DNA of 64,000 nt from Sphingomonadaceae bacterium 3R27E2-A (GTDB lineage Bacteria; Pseudomonadota; Alphaproteobacteria; Sphingomonadales; Sphingomonadaceae): NCBI GenBank assembly GCA_005503165.1, contig SCNT01000019.1, positions 23,617-87,616 on the forward strand, given 5' to 3'. A program made the translations under genes and the position numbers. Each line of letters starts with the position of its first letter. Positions within the stretch are counted from its first letter, which is position 1. The notes beneath the pieces are model-generated. The model ran no database searches and had not been told where the DNA came from. It was given only the letters and a program-made list of their open reading frames with translations. Below are positions 17,235-27,437 of the stretch, piece after piece.

Positions 17235-17855
17235 TCAATGGCGGGAAAGCGTCGCCGCCTCGCGCGCCAAAGCCTCGATCCGGGCCCGGTCGAGCGGGCC
17301 GGCTGGCACCACCCAGCTGCCGCCGACGCAGCGCACCGCATCGAGCGCGAGCCACTCTGGCGCGGTCGCCAGCGTGATGCCGCCGGTGGGGCAGAAGCGC
17401 GCCTGGCCGAAGGGGCCCGCGAGCGCCTTCAAGGCCGGGATGCCGCCGCTGGTCGCCGCGGGGAAGAATTTGAAGCGGTCGAGCCCGAGGTCCACGCCGC
17501 GCATGATGTCGCCGGCGTTGGCGGTTCCGGGCAGGAAGGGGATACCGCTGGCAACCGCGGCCTTGCCGAGATTCTCGGTCAGGCCGGGCGAGACGATGAA
17601 TTCGGCGCCGGCGTGGATCGCGGCGGTCAGCATCGCGGGGTTGAGCACCGTCCCGGCGCCGACAACCGCGCCCTTGACGGCCTTCATCGCGGTGAGCGCG
17701 TCGAGCGCGGCGGGGGTGCGCAGCGTGACTTCGAGCACGGGCAGGCCGCCCGCGACGAGCGCCTCGGCCATCGGCACCGCATCCTCGACCCGATCGATCA
17801 CGATCACCGGGATGACGGGGGCGAGCGCCATGATATGGTCGATGGACTGGGTCAA
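17235..17855 (-). CDS. eda: 2-dehydro-3-deoxy-phosphogluconate (KDPG) aldolase
   Basis: 206 residues. Motifs include [12 protein letters not shown] (catalytic Glu in VLEVTLRT), [21 protein letters not shown], the Schiff-base lysine in DRFKFFPA and CPTGGIT. It splits KDPG into pyruvate and glyceraldehyde-3-phosphate, the last step of the Entner-Doudoroff pathway. I chose the TTG at 17855 because it overlaps the edd stop (TTGA) and gives an N-terminus of normal length before VIPVIVI; an ATG at 17831 is the alternative. It is the last gene of zwf-edd-eda. Confidence 0.93.
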   Translation of the reverse strand: MTQSIDHIMALAPVIPVIVIDRVEDAVPMAEALVAGGLPVLEVTLRTPAALDALTAMKAVKGAVVGAGTVLNPAMLTAAIHAGAEFIVSPGLTENLGKAAVASGIPFLPGTANAGDIMRGVDLGLDRFKFFPAATSGGIPALKALAGPFGQARFCPTGGITLATAPEWLALDAVRCVGGSWVVPAGPLDRARIEALAREAATLSRH

Positions 17856-19774
17856 ACTATGGCCTCCATGGCAGCGAGGATCGCCGACCCGCCCTTTTCG
17901 GCTTCGTCGGCGTGAAAGCGGAACAGGGCGAAGAGTTCGCGGCCGACGCCCAGCGCGGGCGGCGGAGCAACGGCGGGGCTGCGCGCGGCCCAGATCGCGG
18001 GATCGACCAGCGCGAGCACTTCGCCCTTGCGCGCGCAGACGCGAACGATGTCGCCATCGACGAGGAAGGCGAGCGGTCCGCTCACCCCGTCGGGGCCGGG
18101 CAGCGCTTCGGGCGAGAGGTGGATCACCGCGGGTACCTTGCCGCTCGCGCCCGACATGCGGCCGTCGGTGAGCAAGGCGACCCGGAAACCCTTGTCCTGC
18201 AGCACGCCCAATGCCGGGGTGAGCTTGTGCAATTCGGGCATGCCGTTGGCGCGCGGGCCCTGGAAACGGACGACGACGACGACGTCGCGGTCGAGTTCGC
18301 CCGCCTTGAACGCGGCGAGCACCTGGTTCTGGTCGTCGAAGATGCGGCACGGCGCCTCGATCGTCCAGCGGTCTTCGGCGACCGCGCTGGTCTTGATGAT
18401 CGCACGCCCGAGATTGCCCGCGAGCAGGCGCATGCCGCCGTCGGGCGAGAAAGGCGCCGCGACGGGACGCAGCATCGTGTCGTCCCGCGAGAACTCTGGG
18501 GCGGGGCGCCATGCGAGAGGGCTGTTCCCCGCCGAAAGCCGGGGCCCATCTTCCAACGGCGCAACTGGGCCCCGGCTTTCGCCGGGGAGCACTTCTTCTT
18601 CAGCATCACTAAGGACCGGCTCGCTGCCATAATCGGCCATCGTCCCGCCGACGGTGAGCACATCGCCGTGGAGCAATCCCGCGCCGAGCAGTTCGCGCAC
18701 GACATAGCCAATACCACCTGCGGCGTGGAAATTGTTCACGTCGCCCGCGCCGTTCGGATAGACGCGCGCGAGCAACGGCACCGCGTGGCTGAGTTCGTCG
18801 AAATCCTGCCAGTCGATGATGATACCAGCCGCGCGCGCGATCGCGGGCAGGTGGATCGCATGGTTGGTCGAGCCGCCCGTCGCGAGCAGGCCGATCGCGG
18901 CGTTGACGATCGCCTTCTCGTCGACGCAACGTGCCAGCGGGCGATAGTCGTCGCCGTCCCAGCCGATCTTCGCAATCCGGTGCGTCGCGGCGCGCGTCAG
19001 TTCCTGGCGCAGCCTGGTGCCGGGGTTGGTGAAGGCGCTGCCGGGGATATGGAGCCCCATCAGCTCCATCATCATCTGGTTCGAGTTCGCGGTGCCGTAA
19101 AAGGTGCAGGTCCCCGCCCCATGATAGGAGGCCGCTTCGGCCTCGAGCAGTTCGTCGCGGCTCGCCTTGCCCTCGGCATAGAGCTGGCGGACGCGCTGCT
19201 TCTCCTTGTTCGCGAGGCCCGAGGGCATCGGGCCGGCGGGGATCAATATCTGCGGCAGATGGCCGAAGCGCAGCGCGCCGATCAGGAGGCCGGGAACGAT
19301 CTTGTCGCAGATGCCGAGGAGCAGCGCACCCTCGAACATCGCATGGCTGAGCGCGATCACCGTGCCCTGCGCGATATTGTCGCGGCTGAACAGCGACAGG
19401 TCCATGCCCGCCTGCCCCTGCGTCACCCCGTCGCACATCGCCGGCACGCCGCCCGCGACCTGTGCGGTGACGCCGACCTCGCGCGCGAAGAGTTTGATCT
19501 GCTCGGGATAGCGTCCGTACGGCTGATGCGCCGAGAGCATGTCGTTGTAGCTGGTGACAATGCCGATGTTCATCGCCGCGCCGGTGCGGATGACGGGCTT
19601 GTCGTCGCCCGCCGCGGCGAAGCCGTGCGCAAGGTTGCCGCACGACAGGTTACCGCGGTTGGTGCCGGCCTCGCGCTGGCGGTCCATGAGGTCGAGATAG
19701 GCGGCGCGGCCCTTCCTGCTGCGCTCGACGATCCGTTCGGTGACCTTTGCGATGGCGGGGTGGAGATCAATCAT
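17852..19774 (-). CDS. edd: 6-phosphogluconate dehydratase with an in-frame repeat insertion
   Basis: 640 residues, whereas Edd proteins are usually near 600-610. Family features are [48 protein letters not shown], and [18 protein letters not shown]. It removes water from 6-phosphogluconate to give KDPG and carries a [4Fe-4S] cluster. Residues about 395-417 (PGESRGP...AGN) are encoded by a family 4 palindromic element and replace nothing recognisable; the normal [13 protein letters not shown] sequence resumes right after. The frame is kept, so the enzyme is probably active. It overlaps zwf by eight bases at its start and eda by four at its end. Confidence 0.93.
   Translation of the reverse strand: MIDLHPAIAKVTERIVERSRKGRAAYLDLMDRQREAGTNRGNLSCGNLAHGFAAAGDDKPVIRTGAAMNIGIVTSYNDMLSAHQPYGRYPEQIKLFAREVGVTAQVAGGVPAMCDGVTQGQAGMDLSLFSRDNIAQGTVIALSHAMFEGALLLGICDKIVPGLLIGALRFGHLPQILIPAGPMPSGLANKEKQRVRQLYAEGKASRDELLEAEAASYHGAGTCTFYGTANSNQMMMELMGLHIPGSAFTNPGTRLRQELTRAATHRIAKIGWDGDDYRPLARCVDEKAIVNAAIGLLATGGSTNHAIHLPAIARAAGIIIDWQDFDELSHAVPLLARVYPNGAGDVNNFHAAGGIGYVVRELLGAGLLHGDVLTVGGTMADYGSEPVLSDAEEEVLPGESRGPVAPLEDGPRLSAGNSPLAWRPAPEFSRDDTMLRPVAAPFSPDGGMRLLAGNLGRAIIKTSAVAEDRWTIEAPCRIFDDQNQVLAAFKAGELDRDVVVVVRFQGPRANGMPELHKLTPALGVLQDKGFRVALLTDGRMSGASGKVPAVIHLSPEALPGPDGVSGPLAFLVDGDIVRVCARKGEVLALVDPAIWAARSPAVAPPPALGVGRELFALFRFHADEAEKGGSAILAAMEAIV
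18524..18591. repeat. Family 4 palindromic element inside the edd coding sequence
   Basis: The arms match the family 4 copy at 360-447 (GTTCCCCGCCGAAAGCCGGGG-type left arm; its complement on the right), with one or two changes. The centre differs. On the edd coding strand it stays open and adds about 23 residues. The same peptide LPGESRGP or FPGESRGP appears when intergenic family 4 copies are translated, which shows that the residues come from the repeat rather than from the enzyme. Confidence 0.88.
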
Positions 19775-21230
19775 GCCAGCTCGCCCCGTCGCGTTCGATC
19801 AGCGCGATCGACGAACTCGGACCCCAGCTGCCCGCGGTATAGCTTTGCGGCGCCATGTCGACCGCGGCCCAGGCGTCGCGGATCGAATCGATCCATTGCC
19901 ATTGCGCCTCGACCTCGTCGCGGCGCACGAACAAAGTCTGGTCGCCCTCGATGAAGTCGAGCAGCAGCCGTTCATAGGCGATCCGCCGCCGCTCGCCGGC
20001 GAAACTGTGCGAGAGCGAGACGTCCATCGTCACCTCTTTCAGCTTCACGCCGTCGCGGTCGAGGCCGGGCTGTTTGGCCATGACCTTGACGCGGATATTT
20101 TCTTCGGGCTGGAGGTTAATGATCATGCTGTTGGCGTCGAGCTTCGGCGCGCCGACGCGCGCGAATATATTGTGCGGCACCGGCTTGAACTGGATCAGCA
20201 CCTCCGACTTGCGCTGCGGCATGCGCTTGCCGGTGCGCAGATAGAAGGGGACGCCCTTCCAGCGCCAGTTATCGATAAAGGCCTTGATCGCGACGAAGGT
20301 CTCGGTGTTCGACGGCTGGCCGAGTTCGTCGGCATAGCCCTTCACCGCCGCGCCGCCGACCGCGCCGCTGCTGTACTGCCCCTTGACGCTGTGCGTCTTC
20401 ACATCCTCGGCCTTCATGCGGCGGAGGCTGCGCAGCAGCTTGACCTTTTCGTCGCGCACCGCGGTCGACGAGACGCTGGCGGGCGGCTCCATGGCGATGA
20501 TCGCGAGCAGCTGGAGCATATGGTTCTGCACCATGTCCTTCAGCGCGCCGACGCCGTCGTAATAGGAGACGCGGCCTTCGAGCCCGACCGTCTCGGCCAC
20601 CGTGATCTGGACATGGTCGATCGCCTGCGCGTTCCACAAGGGCTCGAAGAGCATGTTGGCGAAGCGCAAGGCCAGCAGGTTCTGGACGGTTTCCTTGCCG
20701 AGATAATGGTCGATGCGGAAAACATGGTCTTCGGCAAAGGCGTCGCCGACCTGTTCGTTGACCTCCAGCGAAGAGGCGAGGTCGTGGCCGATCGGCTTTT
20801 CCATCGCGATGCGGCATTCGGTGCAGGCGATGCCCGCGCCCTTCAGCCCCTGCGCGATCGGGCCGAACATCGACGGCGGCGTCGAGAGATAGGCGCCGAT
20901 GGGGCGGCCGAGCCGGTCGCCGAGCTGCGCGGCGAGGTCGTCGTAACCGGTGCCCGCGCCGGCATCGACCGGGCAATAATCGACCCGGTCGAGGAAGGCC
21001 ATGATGGCGCTATCGTCGAGGCGGTCGGCGGAGAGATGGTCGGTCAGCGCCGTCCGCACCAGCTTGTGTACGCCATCGCGGTCCATCTTCGAGCGGCCCG
21101 AAGCGACGATCGTCAGTTCGGGCGCGAGCAGCCCGTCGAGGTGGAGGTTGTAGAGCGAGGGGAAGAGCATGCGCTGGGCAAGGTCGCCCGTCGCCCCGAA
21201 CAGGATCAATGTCTCGACTTTGACGCTCAC
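19767..21230 (-). CDS. zwf: Glucose-6-phosphate 1-dehydrogenase
   Basis: 487 residues from the GTG at 21230, the usual family length; an AAGGGGAC ribosome-binding site precedes it. A longer open frame continues upstream but has no support. Motifs are [15 protein letters not shown] (NADP-binding) and [13 protein letters not shown], holding the catalytic His and Lys. It oxidises glucose-6-phosphate to 6-phosphogluconolactone, producing NADPH, and starts the zwf-edd-eda Entner-Doudoroff operon. No pgl gene (6-phosphogluconolactonase) is next to it, so that step is encoded elsewhere or is spontaneous. Confidence 0.95.
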   Translation of the reverse strand: MSVKVETLILFGATGDLAQRMLFPSLYNLHLDGLLAPELTIVASGRSKMDRDGVHKLVRTALTDHLSADRLDDSAIMAFLDRVDYCPVDAGAGTGYDDLAAQLGDRLGRPIGAYLSTPPSMFGPIAQGLKGAGIACTECRIAMEKPIGHDLASSLEVNEQVGDAFAEDHVFRIDHYLGKETVQNLLALRFANMLFEPLWNAQAIDHVQITVAETVGLEGRVSYYDGVGALKDMVQNHMLQLLAIIAMEPPASVSSTAVRDEKVKLLRSLRRMKAEDVKTHSVKGQYSSGAVGGAAVKGYADELGQPSNTETFVAIKAFIDNWRWKGVPFYLRTGKRMPQRKSEVLIQFKPVPHNIFARVGAPKLDANSMIINLQPEENIRVKVMAKQPGLDRDGVKLKEVTMDVSLSHSFAGERRRIAYERLLLDFIEGDQTLFVRRDEVEAQWQWIDSIRDAWAAVDMAPQSYTAGSWGPSSSIALIERDGASWHD

Positions 21231-21408
21231 GATCGTCCCCTTGGATATCCGAGGGAGGAAATGGCGGACGGGCGGCCCGATTGCAACGCGCATACGTAAA
21301 CGCGGGGCGCGCGACGCCCGCGACGCAAAATCATTACCTGGCGGGTAATCGTCAGCCCGCAGGCAAGATCCTAGTCCGCCATCGACACCGCAGAGGAGGA
21401 ACCGGATC

Positions 21409-22320
21409 ATGCACAGACGCGAAACCTTCAAGCTGATCGCCGGCGCGGGCGCGCTCGGGCTGGCGATGGGCGCAACAAGCGGCGTCGGCGCCGCCGCTCC
21501 AAAGACGAAGGCCGACCATGTGACCGCGGCCGACGGCACGCGCCTGTTCGTGCGCGACTGGGGTAGCGGCAAGCCCGTGCTGTTCCTCGCCGGCTGGACA
21601 CTGCCCTCGGATTTCTGGGGCTATCAGATGGCGGCGGTCGCCGAGGCCCGGATGCGCGCGGTCGCTTACGACCGGCGCGGGCATGGGCGCTCGTCCGATC
21701 CGGGGCGCAATTACGATCATGACACGCTCGCCGACGACCTGGCGCGGGTGATCGCCGCGCTGGAACTCGAGGATGTGACGCTCGTCGCGCATTCGATGGG
21801 CGGGACCGAGGTTGCGCGCTATTTCGCGCGGCACGGCGGGCGCGGCGTCGCGAAGGTCGTGCTCGTCGGGACGATCACGCCTTTCCTGATGAGAAGCGCC
21901 GACAACCCGCACGGCATCGACCCCGCGATGCTCGCCGCGCTGCGCGCACCGCTCGGCGTTGATTTCCCCGGCTGGATCGATGCCAATGCCAGGCCCTTCT
22001 TCGTTCCCGAGACATCGGCGGCGATGATCGAATGGGGCAAGGGGCTGATGCTCCAGACCTCGCTGCACGCCGCGATGGCGATGGCGCGAGCCAATGCCGA
22101 GACCGATTTCCGCGCCGATATGCGGCGGATCGGCGTGCCGACCTTGCTGGTGCACGGCGACAAGGACGCCTCGGCGCCGCTGCCGCTGACCGCGCAGGCG
22201 AGCGCGGCGCTGATCCCGCACGCCCGGCTCGAGATTTTCGAGGGCGCGCCGCACGGCCTGCCGCTGACGCATGTCGCGCGGCTCAACCGCACGCTGCTGG
22301 ACTTCGCCGCGAAGGGCTGA
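21409..22320 (+). CDS. Secreted alpha/beta hydrolase (chloroperoxidase/esterase-like)
   Basis: 303 residues. The N-terminus HRRETFKLIAGAGALGLAMG has a twin-arginine motif and hydrophobic stretch, so Tat export is likely. The fold signatures are VLFLAGWTLPSDFWGYQ, YDRRGHGRSSD, nucleophile elbow AHSMGGTE, acid in LVHGDKDASAP and His in GAPHGLPLTH. These match cofactor-free haloperoxidase/arylesterase-type hydrolases; the chloroperoxidase label in such proteins seldom reflects the true activity. It ends 14 bp before glpD on the same strand, so the two may share a transcript. The substrate is unknown. Confidence 0.87.
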   Translation: MHRRETFKLIAGAGALGLAMGATSGVGAAAPKTKADHVTAADGTRLFVRDWGSGKPVLFLAGWTLPSDFWGYQMAAVAEARMRAVAYDRRGHGRSSDPGRNYDHDTLADDLARVIAALELEDVTLVAHSMGGTEVARYFARHGGRGVAKVVLVGTITPFLMRSADNPHGIDPAMLAALRAPLGVDFPGWIDANARPFFVPETSAAMIEWGKGLMLQTSLHAAMAMARANAETDFRADMRRIGVPTLLVHGDKDASAPLPLTAQASAALIPHARLEIFEGAPHGLPLTHVARLNRTLLDFAAKG

Positions 22321-22334
22321 CAGGGAATGGCGCG

Positions 22335-23888
22335 ATGAGCGACGCGCCGCCCCCCTATGATGTCATCGTGATCGGCGGCGGCGTCAACGGCGCCGGGGTC
22401 GCGCGCGATGCAGCGGGGCGCGGGGCGCGGGTGCTGCTGATCGAGGCCGGCGACCTCGCGCAGGGCACCTCCTCGGCCTCGACCAAGCTGATCCACGGCG
22501 GGCTGCGCTATCTCGAACATTATGAGTTCGCGCTGGTGCGCGAGGCGCTGAAGGAGCGCGAAATATTGTGGGGCATCGCGCCGCATATCATCCGGCCCTT
22601 GCGCTTCGTGCTGCCCTATCGCAGCGGGCTGCGGCCGCGCTGGCTGTTGCGGCTGGGGCTTTTTCTCTACGACCATATCGGCGGGCGCAGGAAATTGCCC
22701 GCGACGCGCTCGATCGATCTCAGGCGCCATCCCGCGGGCGCGCCGCTGCAGGCGCAATATGTCCGTGGTTTCGAATATTCGGACGGCTGGGTCGACGATG
22801 CGCGGCTGGTGATGCTCAACGCGCGCGACGCCGCGGAGCATGGCGCGAAGGTGCGTACGGGCACGCGCGCCGAGCAATTGCGCTGCGAAAACGGGCTGTG
22901 GGTGGTCGAGGCGAACTGCGACAACGGCCATCGCTACCGTTTCACCGGGCGCAGCGTCGTCAACGCCTCCGGGCCGGCGGTCCTCGACCTGCTGCGCCGC
23001 GCCGACGCCGAGCCCGACCACAAGATGCGGCTGGTGCGCGGCTCGCATATCGTCGTGCGCAAGAAGTTCGAACATGAGTTTGCGTATTTCTTCCAGCTGC
23101 CCGACGGGCGCATCTTCTTCGCCATTCCCTATGAGCGCGACTTCACGCTGATCGGCACCACCGACCTCGATCATGACGGGCCGCTCGGCGAGGTGAAGGC
23201 GAGCGACGAAGAGATCGCATATCTCTGCGAAGGCGCGAGCCTCTATTTCCGCGAGCCCGTCGTGCCCGCCGATGTCGTGTGGACCTATTCGGGGGTGCGG
23301 CCGCTGATCGAGGACGGGTCGGGACGCCCCGAGGCGGCGACGCGCGGCTATCGCATCGACATCGACCGCGACGAGGGCGCGCCGTTGCTCACCATCTATG
23401 GCGGCAAGATCACCAGCTACCGCCACGTCGCCGAGGCCGCGGTCGATGCGCTGGCGGGGGAGATCGACGCGCTGGCGGGCAAGCCCTGGACCGGCAGGAA
23501 ACCCCTGCCCGGCGGCGATTTCCCGACCGACGGCGCCGCGGCGCTCAAGGCCGACGTCAAGCTCGCTTATCCGTTCCTGCCCGCAGCCACTGTCGACCGG
23601 ATCGCCCAGGCCTATGGCACCGAGGCGCGGGCCTGGCTCGGCGAAGCGCAGGGCTGGGGCGACCTCGGCGGCGAAATCGCGCACGGGCTGAGCCTCGCCG
23701 AACTGCGCTGGATGGTGACGCGCGAATGGGCGCGGACCGCCGACGATGTGCTGTGGCGGCGGAGCAAGCTGGGGCTGCATTTCACCCCCTACGAGACGGC
23801 GCTCCTTGCCGAACACACCGAGCGGCTGGTCACCGAAGCGCGGCTCGCCGATCCCGAATATTTCGAGGGTCGCCTCGCCCACGTCTGA
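22335..23888 (+). CDS. glpD: FAD-dependent glycerol-3-phosphate dehydrogenase
   Basis: 517 residues from the ATG at 22335 (AGGGA upstream). The N-terminal FAD fold shows VIGGGVNGAGVARDAAGRG, GTSSASTKLIHGGLRYLEH and later GGKITSYRH, all diagnostic of GlpD. It oxidises sn-glycerol-3-phosphate to dihydroxyacetone phosphate and passes electrons to quinone at the inner membrane. No glpK, glpF or glpR gene is next to it, so it may serve lipid-derived glycerol-3-phosphate or a redox shuttle with GpsA rather than a glycerol-uptake operon (inference). Confidence 0.95.
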   Translation: MSDAPPPYDVIVIGGGVNGAGVARDAAGRGARVLLIEAGDLAQGTSSASTKLIHGGLRYLEHYEFALVREALKEREILWGIAPHIIRPLRFVLPYRSGLRPRWLLRLGLFLYDHIGGRRKLPATRSIDLRRHPAGAPLQAQYVRGFEYSDGWVDDARLVMLNARDAAEHGAKVRTGTRAEQLRCENGLWVVEANCDNGHRYRFTGRSVVNASGPAVLDLLRRADAEPDHKMRLVRGSHIVVRKKFEHEFAYFFQLPDGRIFFAIPYERDFTLIGTTDLDHDGPLGEVKASDEEIAYLCEGASLYFREPVVPADVVWTYSGVRPLIEDGSGRPEAATRGYRIDIDRDEGAPLLTIYGGKITSYRHVAEAAVDALAGEIDALAGKPWTGRKPLPGGDFPTDGAAALKADVKLAYPFLPAATVDRIAQAYGTEARAWLGEAQGWGDLGGEIAHGLSLAELRWMVTREWARTADDVLWRRSKLGLHFTPYETALLAEHTERLVTEARLADPEYFEGRLAHV

Positions 23889-23892
23889 CGCG

Positions 23893-24633
23893 TCATCCGG
23901 CCGCCAAGGCGAGCGCGTCGGCTCCAGCGGGGAAATGCGGCGCGCCCGTTTCGTCGTACACCGCTGCCCACACCGCCTTGGCAACATCATTTTCGGTGGT
24001 GAACTGCGCGGGCGCGGCCATGGCAGCGAGAATCGGCTCGGCGTGGGCCCCATAGGGTTCGGGGAGCACGTCGCCGAGGCTGATCTCGGTATTCGCCGCG
24101 AAGGCGGTGGTCGGGCCGTAACCGGGCTCGACGAGCTTCACTGAAATACCGAGCGGCGCGAGTTCGTGTGCGAGGCTGCCGGTAAATCCCTGGATCGCGC
24201 TCTTGCTGCCCGTATAAGCCGCGGCGAAGGGGAAAGGCGCAAGCGTCGCCGACGAGGTGACATTAACGATCGTGCCCGCGCCGCGCGCGCGCATTCCGGG
24301 GATCACCGCCTGCGTCATTGCGATCGTGCCGAGCGTGTTGGTGGCGTAGACTGAGCGGATCTTGGCCATCGGCGAATGTTCGAGCGAGCCGAAGAGGCCG
24401 ATGCCGGCATTGTTGACGAGCACGTCGATCGGACCCGCGGCGTCGATCGCCGCGGCGATGCTCGCGTCGTCGGTGACGTCGAGCGGGAGCAGGCGGAGAT
24501 TTTCGGAAGGTTGCAAAGGTGCCGCGGCGGGATTGCGCATCGTGGCGACAACCTTCCAACCGCGGGCGTGGAAATGGCGCGCGGTTTCGAGGCCGTAGCC
24601 CGAGGAGCAGCCGGTGATCAGGATCGTCTTCAT
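23893..24633 (-). CDS. Short-chain dehydrogenase/reductase
   Basis: 246 residues from the ATG at 24633, preceded by AAAGGA; an ATG 18 bases earlier is less likely. Classical SDR motifs are ITGCSSGYGLETA (TGxxxGxG), DVLVNNAGIG (NNAG) and the catalytic Ser with Y-x3-K in TSSATL and YTGSKSAI. An Arg in ATMRNP after the second strand suggests NADP(H). The substrate is unknown. It is divergent from an AraC-type regulator 99 bp away, which probably controls it. It is convergent with glpD, with only four bases between stops. Confidence 0.88.
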   Translation of the reverse strand: MKTILITGCSSGYGLETARHFHARGWKVVATMRNPAAAPLQPSENLRLLPLDVTDDASIAAAIDAAGPIDVLVNNAGIGLFGSLEHSPMAKIRSVYATNTLGTIAMTQAVIPGMRARGAGTIVNVTSSATLAPFPFAAAYTGSKSAIQGFTGSLAHELAPLGISVKLVEPGYGPTTAFAANTEISLGDVLPEPYGAHAEPILAAMAAPAQFTTENDVAKAVWAAVYDETGAPHFPAGADALALAAG

Positions 24634-24732
24634 GAGGGTGGTTCCTTTCATCTGGGGACGACAAACCTCTAGATCGAGCGCTCAGGACTATCTATAAGCT
24701 ATCATCCATATTTCTTTAGTGATCGTCCCGAT

Positions 24733-25635
24733 ATGCTCGACCCCCTCTCCGACCTCATCGCGCTGCTGCGGCCGAGCACTGTTTTGTCGAAGGGGATCAG
24801 CGGCGCGGGGGCGTGGGCGGTGCGCTATTCGGATTTCGGGCATCCGGGTTTCTGCACGGTACTCGAAGGATCGTGCCGGCTCGCGGTCGATGGGCAGGAT
24901 GCGGTGACGCTTGCGGCGGGCGATTTCGTGCTGCTGCCCGCGACGCCCGGCTTCACCATGTCGGGATTCGAAGCTGCCGAGCCAGCGCTGCTCGACCCGC
25001 ATGCGACCGCGGGGATCGCGGGCGAGGTGCGGCACGGGACACAAGACGGTCCGCCCGATGTGCGGTTGATGGGCGGCCATTTCGCCTTCGCGTCGCCCGA
25101 CGCCAGCCTGCTGGTCGAGCAATTGCCCGCGATGATCCAACTGCGCGGCGCCGAGCGGCTGACGGCGCTGGTCGCGATGCTGCGCGAGGAGACCAGCGCC
25201 GAGCGGCCTGGACGCGACCTGCTGCTGGCGCGGCTGGTCGAGATCCTGCTGGTCGAGGCGCTGCGCGCAGTCGGCGGCGACGCAGCGCCGCCGGGGCTGC
25301 TGCGCGGCCTCAGCGATCCACGGCTCGCGGCGGCGATACGGCAGATGCACGCCGAGCCCGCGCGCGCATGGACCACCGCAGAGCTCGCGAAGGAGGCAGC
25401 GCTGTCGCGCTCGGCCTTCTTCGACCGCTTCGCACGCACCGTCGGGGTGCCGCCGATGGAATATCTGCTCGGCTGGCGGATGAGCCTCGCCAAGGATCTG
25501 CTGCGCCGCGGCGCCGGGCGGATCGAGGAGATTGCGCTCCGCGTGGGTTACGGGTCGGCGAGCGCGTTCAGCACGGCGTTCGCGCGGCAGGTGGGGATGC
25601 CGCCGAAACGGTTCGCGGGGATGGGGGCCGCTTGA
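24733..25635 (+). CDS. AraC-family transcriptional regulator (cupin-6 type)
   Basis: 300 residues. The N-terminal half is a cupin-like sensor (FCTVLEGSCRLAVDG, LAAGDFVLLPATP). The C-terminal 100 residues hold two HTH motifs: WTTAELAKEAALSRSAFFDR and RIEEIALRVGYGSASAFSTA. This matches the cupin_6 group of AraC regulators that control nearby SDR or oxidoreductase genes. It is divergent from the SDR gene, so local regulation is likely; the inducer is unknown. The stop codon lies at the edge of a hairpin that it shares with ahpF. Confidence 0.9.
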   Translation: MLDPLSDLIALLRPSTVLSKGISGAGAWAVRYSDFGHPGFCTVLEGSCRLAVDGQDAVTLAAGDFVLLPATPGFTMSGFEAAEPALLDPHATAGIAGEVRHGTQDGPPDVRLMGGHFAFASPDASLLVEQLPAMIQLRGAERLTALVAMLREETSAERPGRDLLLARLVEILLVEALRAVGGDAAPPGLLRGLSDPRLAAAIRQMHAEPARAWTTAELAKEAALSRSAFFDRFARTVGVPPMEYLLGWRMSLAKDLLRRGAGRIEEIALRVGYGSASAFSTAFARQVGMPPKRFAGMGAA

Positions 25636-25665
25636 TCCTCCCCATCGACTTGCGATGGGGAGGAT
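25635..25665. terminator. Bidirectional hairpin terminator between the AraC gene and ahpF
   Basis: ATCCTCCCCATCG (25635-25647) and CGATGGGGAGGAT (25653-25665) form a perfect 13-bp stem with the loop ACTTG. It is the whole spacer between two convergent genes. The arms match the outer arms of the family 1 repeat, so it may be a minimal family 1 remnant used as a terminator. Confidence 0.75.
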
Positions 25666-25669
25666 TATC

Positions 25670-27253
25670 TTATGCCGCCTCGGCTTCGACCTCGGCGGGC
25701 AAACGGATCATATAGTCAAACGCCGACAGCGCGGCCTTCGAGCCTTCGCCCATCGCGATGACGATCTGCTTGTACGGCACCGTCGTGCAGTCGCCCGCAG
25801 CGAAGATGCCGGGCTGGCTCGTCTCGCCGCAATGATCGACCTCGATCTCGCCGTGGCGCGACAGCGCGACGCTGTCCTTCAGCCATTCGGTGTTGGGGAC
25901 GAGGCCGATCTGGACAAAGATGCCTTCGAGTTCGACCTGGTGCAGCGCGTCCTTGCCCCGGTCCCTGTACGACAGGCCCGTCACCTTCGCGCCGTCGCCG
26001 AGCACTTCGGTGGTCAGCGCCGAGGTGATGATCTTGACGTTGGGCAGGCTCGCCAATTTCCGCTGGAGCACCGCGTCGGCGCGCAGCTCGCTGTCATATT
26101 CGATCAAGGTGACGTGCGCAACGAGGCCCGCGAGGTCGATCGCCGCCTCGACGCCGCTGTTGCCGCCGCCGATCACCGCAACGCGCTTGCCCTTGTAGAG
26201 CGGGCCGTCGCAATGCGGGCAATAGGCCACGCCCTTGTTGCGATATTCGTCCTCGCCCGGCACGCCGAGCTGGCGCCAGCGCGCGCCGGTCGAGAGGATG
26301 ACGGTGCGCGCCTTGAGCGACGCGCCGCTCGCAAGCTTCACCTCGTGGAGCCCGCCCTCGGTCTTCGCAGGGATCAGCTGCTCGGCGCGCTGCAGGTTCA
26401 TGATGTCGACGTCATAATCTTTGATGTGCTGTTCGAGCTGCGCGACGAGCTTCGGCCCCTCGGTGTGCTGGACCGATATGAAATTCTCGATTCCCATCGT
26501 GTCGAGCACCTGTCCGCCGAAACGTTCTGCGGCGATGCCGGTACGGATGCCCTTGCGCGCGGCGTAGATCGCGGCGGCCGCACCCGCGGGGCCACCCCCG
26601 ACGACGAGCACGTCGAAGGCGTCCTTGGCGGCGATCTTCTCGGCCGCCTTGGCTTCGGCGCCGCTGTCGAGTTTGGCAAGGATCTGTTCGAGTTCCATGC
26701 GGCCCTGGCCAAAAGTCTCGCCGTTCAGGAAGATCGTCGGCACCGCCATGATCTTGCGATCCTCGACCTCGGCCTGGAACAGCCCACCGTCGATCGCGGT
26801 GTGGGTGATGCGCGGGTTGACGACCGACATCAGGTTGAGCGCCTGGACGATGTCGGGGCAATTCTGGCACGACAAAGAGAAATAGGTTTCGAAATGATAG
26901 TCGCCGTCGAGCGCGGCCACTTGCTCGAGCACCTCGGGCGCGACCTTCGGCGGGTGGCCGCCGACCTGCAGCAAAGCAAGGACGAGCGAGGTGAACTCAT
27001 GTCCCATAGGGATGCCGGCAAAACGCACCGCGACCTTGGCGTCGCTCGCGCGGCGGATGAGGAAGCTGGGGCGGCGCGCCTCGTCGTCGACCTGGGTCAC
27101 GCTGACCAAGTCCGAGAGCGCGGCGATGTCGCCCAGCAGGGTCGCCAGCTCGGCCGATTTGGCGTCGTCGCCGAGCGACGAAACGAGTTCGATCGGTTCG
27201 CGAAGATTCGTGAGGAGGCCTTGAAGCTGCTGCTTCAGATCGGCGTCGAGCAT
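25670..27253 (-). CDS. ahpF: Alkyl hydroperoxide reductase subunit F
   Basis: 527 residues from the ATG at 27253 (AGGAG upstream). The N-terminal double-thioredoxin domain carries the CxxC of SLSCQNCPD. The thioredoxin-reductase-like part has [19 protein letters not shown], the redox pair in [20 protein letters not shown] for NAD(P)H and [15 protein letters not shown] near the end. It uses NADH and FAD to reduce AhpC. It lies downstream of ahpC on the same strand, separated by 184 bp holding two hairpin repeats, so reduced expression relative to ahpC is plausible. Confidence 0.96.
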   Translation of the reverse strand: MLDADLKQQLQGLLTNLREPIELVSSLGDDAKSAELATLLGDIAALSDLVSVTQVDDEARRPSFLIRRASDAKVAVRFAGIPMGHEFTSLVLALLQVGGHPPKVAPEVLEQVAALDGDYHFETYFSLSCQNCPDIVQALNLMSVVNPRITHTAIDGGLFQAEVEDRKIMAVPTIFLNGETFGQGRMELEQILAKLDSGAEAKAAEKIAAKDAFDVLVVGGGPAGAAAAIYAARKGIRTGIAAERFGGQVLDTMGIENFISVQHTEGPKLVAQLEQHIKDYDVDIMNLQRAEQLIPAKTEGGLHEVKLASGASLKARTVILSTGARWRQLGVPGEDEYRNKGVAYCPHCDGPLYKGKRVAVIGGGNSGVEAAIDLAGLVAHVTLIEYDSELRADAVLQRKLASLPNVKIITSALTTEVLGDGAKVTGLSYRDRGKDALHQVELEGIFVQIGLVPNTEWLKDSVALSRHGEIEVDHCGETSQPGIFAAGDCTTVPYKQIVIAMGEGSKAALSAFDYMIRLPAEVEAEAA

Positions 27254-27280
27254 GGGGAGAGCTCCTGCTTGAGTTGAGAT

Positions 27281-27378
27281 CGTCATTGCGAGGAGCCGAA
27301 GGCGACACGGCGATCCCCAGTCATGGACCTTGCGGAAAGTTTCAGGCTGGAGATTGCTTCGCTTCGCTCGCAATGACG
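27281..27378. repeat. Palindromic element, family 3, second copy
   Basis: CGTCATTGCGAG (27281-27292) pairs with CTCGCAATGACG (27367-27378); inner arms also match the copy at 15499-15576. It lies in the ahpC-ahpF spacer. Confidence 0.88.
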
Positions 27379-27390
27379 AGTGTCAGGTTG

Positions 27391-27421
27391 CCGCGTGCCC
27401 CGCCTTCGCAGGAGCACGCGG
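27391..27421 (-). terminator. Hairpin after ahpC
   Basis: CCGCGTGC (27391-27398) and GCACGCGG (27414-27421) pair perfectly around CCCGCCTTCGCAGGA. It lies 16 bp after the ahpC stop. There is no T-tract, so it could instead stabilise the ahpC mRNA end or attenuate read-through into ahpF. Confidence 0.5.
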
Positions 27422-27437
27422 ACTTCATTCGGTCAGC

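Noticed and set aside
21231..21572. Upstream extension of zwf to 601 residues
   Set aside because: The GTG at 21230 with AAGGGGAC gives the normal 487-residue length. The extension shows no family match and crosses into the divergent gene's region.
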